Positions 62,201 to 64,000 of a stretch of 64,000 bases of DNA are shown here, in pieces; position 1 is the stretch's first letter; each line of letters begins with the position of its first letter. Source of the DNA: Ornithinimicrobium ciconiae (GTDB lineage Bacteria > Actinomycetota > Actinomycetes > Actinomycetales > Dermatophilaceae); assembly GCF_007197575.1 (NCBI RefSeq), contig NZ_CP041616.1:1984001-2048000 (forward strand), written 5' to 3'. The translations under genes and the position numbers were made by a program. The notes beneath the pieces were generated by a model. That model ran no database searches. It saw only the letters and a program-made list of their open reading frames with translations, and had not been told where the DNA came from.

Positions 62201-63861
62201 TGACTTTTCGTGCCGTGGCTGCGCGGGTCGCGGTCGCGGTGTCCCTGGGGTGGTTTCTGGCACAGACGGTGCTGCCACCGCGCGGTGGTCCGGTGCCGGG
62301 CCTGCCCCGCACCTTTGATCCCGACCTCGGCTTCCTGCTGTGGCCCTGGCAGTGGGCCCAGGACCCGCGGCTGCTGCCGATCCTGGCGATGGCCGTCGTT
62401 GGTGCCCTGCTGGCGCGCCGGTCTGCCTGGCTGGCCGTGATGGCTGGTGTGCCGGTGCTCGTCGAGGCCTGGCAGTTCCTCGTGCCCGCTGTGGGGGAGG
62501 TCGCGGCCCTGCGGGACGTGGCGCACGCCTGGATCGGCCTCGCGACAGGTGCCCTGGTGGCGCTGACCGGTTGGGCCCTGGGGCGTCTCGTCGCGCACGC
62601 CGTCCGGCCGGTGTGGCCCAACGCCCGGTCCACGGCCGTCACGACAGGGTCTGCCCACCGCTCCCGCATCGTCCTGGCTGCCGGAGTCACCGCGATTGTG
62701 CTGCTGGGAGTGTCCGTGGCCTGGCCCCGCGCCGACGGCGGGGCCGTTGCCGCCGCGCCACCGGTGGGCGCACAGGGTGCGTTGCAGGGTGCGGACTTCC
62801 ACGGCAGCGAGCATCCCGACGCGGTGGCGCGGGAGTGGCTGGCCGCCGGCGACCTGCCGGGGGAGGGCACGGCATACGAGGACATGGCGCGGGTCGCGCT
62901 CTGGGACCTGCACCTGCTGACCCGCGACCCGCTGCCACCAGCGGGGCCAGCGGCCCAGTGGGACTACTACTGGCCGCGGGACGGTGCCTTCGTGGCGGTG
63001 GCGCTGGTGCGCACCGGACACACGGGAGATGCGGTCGAGATCCTGCGGCGGCAGGCCGACCTCTATCTGGACCCGCTCTATGGTTTTGACGCGCGCTATC
63101 TGCTGGACGGTGGGCGGGTCGTTCGTGACCCTCGCGGAGCCCAGGTTGACGGTTGCGGCTGGGTCCTGTGGGCGATCCATGAGACGGCCCAGGACACCGC
63201 CCTGCCGGACGAGGTCGCTGGGCTGCGCGACCGGTGCGCCGACCAGCTGCTGCGCGCCACCGGCGGAGGCACCCATCTGGCGGCACCCAGCCCGGACTAC
63301 TGGGAGCGCGCCACCTTTGAGCGGCTGTTGGGAGCCAACGCGCCGCTGCTCCTCGGGCTGCGGTCGGCGGCGGCCGACTATCGGGCCAGCGGGTCCGTCG
63401 AGCGTGCGGACTCCTTGCTGGAGGCCGCGGACACGTTCACCGCGGAGCTGGGTCAGGAGTTTGGACCGACCTTCTCCCGCTCCACGCGCGGCGGTGGGCT
63501 GGACGCCGCGACCGCGATGCTGATGCCACCTTTTGCTGCGGAGCCGCTGCCGGGTGTTCGAGAGGCGTGGGAGGGCTATCAGGCTGGAGCGCTGCGGCCC
63601 GGCGGTGGCCTGGCGCCGGGGACCGACTGGCGGCAGGACGGCGTCTCCTGGACGCCGGAGGTCGCCCTGGTGGCCTACACGGCCGCGGCCGACGGGCAGG
63701 AGGGGATCGCCACGGACTGGCTGGACTGGCTGGAGACGCACCGCGCGCCCTGGGGATCGCTGCCGGAGAAGGTGGGACCAGACGGCACGCCCGGCGGGCC
63801 AGCGCCGCTGGGCTGGACCAGCTCCCTGGTGGTGCTGACACTGTCGGAGCTGGGGCTGTAG
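62200..63861 (+). CDS. Membrane protein with VanZ-like segment and GH15-like glycosidase domain
   Basis: A 553-residue protein. Residues 1-125 hold about four membrane segments; LVEAWQFLVPAVGEVAALRDVAHAWIGLATGALVA resembles the VanZ-like pattern. A further hydrophobic segment near residue 160 (VLAAGVTAIVLLGVSVAW) leads to an extracellular six-hairpin domain from about 210 to 553. There AQWDYYWPRDGAFVAVALVRTGH is the GH15 glucoamylase-like signature, and GTDWRQDGVSWTPEVAL lies where the second catalytic acid is expected. It probably cleaves a surface or external glucan. The GTG start is set by the -10 just upstream. Confidence 0.78.
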   Translation: MTFRAVAARVAVAVSLGWFLAQTVLPPRGGPVPGLPRTFDPDLGFLLWPWQWAQDPRLLPILAMAVVGALLARRSAWLAVMAGVPVLVEAWQFLVPAVGEVAALRDVAHAWIGLATGALVALTGWALGRLVAHAVRPVWPNARSTAVTTGSAHRSRIVLAAGVTAIVLLGVSVAWPRADGGAVAAAPPVGAQGALQGADFHGSEHPDAVAREWLAAGDLPGEGTAYEDMARVALWDLHLLTRDPLPPAGPAAQWDYYWPRDGAFVAVALVRTGHTGDAVEILRRQADLYLDPLYGFDARYLLDGGRVVRDPRGAQVDGCGWVLWAIHETAQDTALPDEVAGLRDRCADQLLRATGGGTHLAAPSPDYWERATFERLLGANAPLLLGLRSAAADYRASGSVERADSLLEAADTFTAELGQEFGPTFSRSTRGGGLDAATAMLMPPFAAEPLPGVREAWEGYQAGALRPGGGLAPGTDWRQDGVSWTPEVALVAYTAAADGQEGIATDWLDWLETHRAPWGSLPEKVGPDGTPGGPAPLGWTSSLVVLTLSELGL

Positions 63862-64000
63862 GTCACGCCTCGGTGCGCCCGGTGCCATTCTGGGCGCAGC
63901 ACAGTGCGCGCGCTGCTGTGCGCTCGGTACTTTAGGTGCGCCCGGTGTTTTGTGCGCCCGGGTGTTAGGTGTCGGCGGCGTGGAGGACGGTGAACTCCTC
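63862..64000. other. Intergenic end region with small repeats
   Basis: GTGCGCCCGGTG-like words occur at 63873, 63936 and 63952. GCACAG (63899-63904) pairs with CTGTGC (63916-63921) and may end the glycosidase transcript. On the minus strand the last 36 bases read as the end of a gene. Confidence 0.4.
63965..64000 (-). CDS. Possible 3' end of a minus-strand gene
   Basis: Eleven codons, ending EEFTVLHAADT followed by TAA, run off the window edge. Too short to assign. The only support is the open frame and its position after the small repeats. Confidence 0.3.
   Translation of the reverse strand, partial: EEFTVLHAADT

Overview
The window is high-GC actinobacterial DNA, probably from the Micrococcales near Ornithinimicrobium or Serinicoccus. 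The evidence is the very GC-rich third codon positions, the frequent GTG starts, and many genes with a TAnnnT -10 box only 6-8 bases before the start codon (leaderless mRNAs). Marker families agree: SepH, DUF3710/DUF3159/DUF4193, mycothiol-type ArsC, and an IdeR/DtxR iron box. The genus is an inference.

Layout. 0.1-3.2 kb: a frameshifted RclA-like flavoprotein gene beside an IS110-family transposase. 3.3-14.8 kb: housekeeping block with sepH, a TRIC-type membrane protein, coproporphyrin ferrochelatase, dUTPase, the DUF3710 / OB-fold / DUF3159 set, an RNA methyltransferase, and a KimA-like APC transporter divergent from two TrkA-type K+ proteins. 15-22.9 kb: aconitase, a catechol-dioxygenase-like VOC protein, ArsC, an FAD ferredoxin reductase, GTP cyclohydrolase I and a divergent Fe-S-type HTH regulator. 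22.9-26.9 kb: an iron-siderophore ABC importer under an IdeR box. 27-32 kb: a small unknown protein, a four-copy 53-bp repeat array, dxs, and a lipid kinase fused to a HAD/LNS2-like phosphatase. 32-36.3 kb: secreted S15 peptidase, MFS protein, RIO kinase. 36.5-46.9 kb: a selenium-formate island with selB, tRNA-Sec, selD, an OFA-family antiporter, and fdh genes for a membrane subunit, an Fe-S subunit and a selenocysteine catalytic subunit. 47-52.8 kb: oxidoreductase, uracil permease, DinB, thiolase, gamma carbonic anhydrase, inositol-phosphatase-like protein. 53-62.1 kb: a nine-gene operon with a branched-chain-amino-acid-type ABC importer, acyl-CoA ligase, TetR regulator, 3-hydroxybutyrate dehydrogenase and alpha/beta hydrolase. 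62.2-63.9 kb: a membrane-anchored GH15-like glycosidase.

How genes work together. SelD makes selenophosphate, tRNA-Sec carries UCA, and SelB delivers Sec-tRNA to the in-frame UGA of the formate dehydrogenase. A SECIS hairpin lies directly after that UGA. The Fe-S and membrane subunits then pass electrons to the quinone pool, and the OFA protein may supply the substrate. selA is not in the window. The 53-62 kb operon looks like uptake, CoA activation and oxidation of a hydroxy or branched acid.

The most unusual feature is a short dispersed repeat at four loci: 36.5, 43.1, 45.85 and 60.4 kb. Each locus has AAACCACT-type blocks exactly 32 bp apart around a small hairpin. Three of the four lie in frame inside protein-coding genes (fdhB, fdhA, tetR), so this looks like a short element that invades coding sequence without breaking it.
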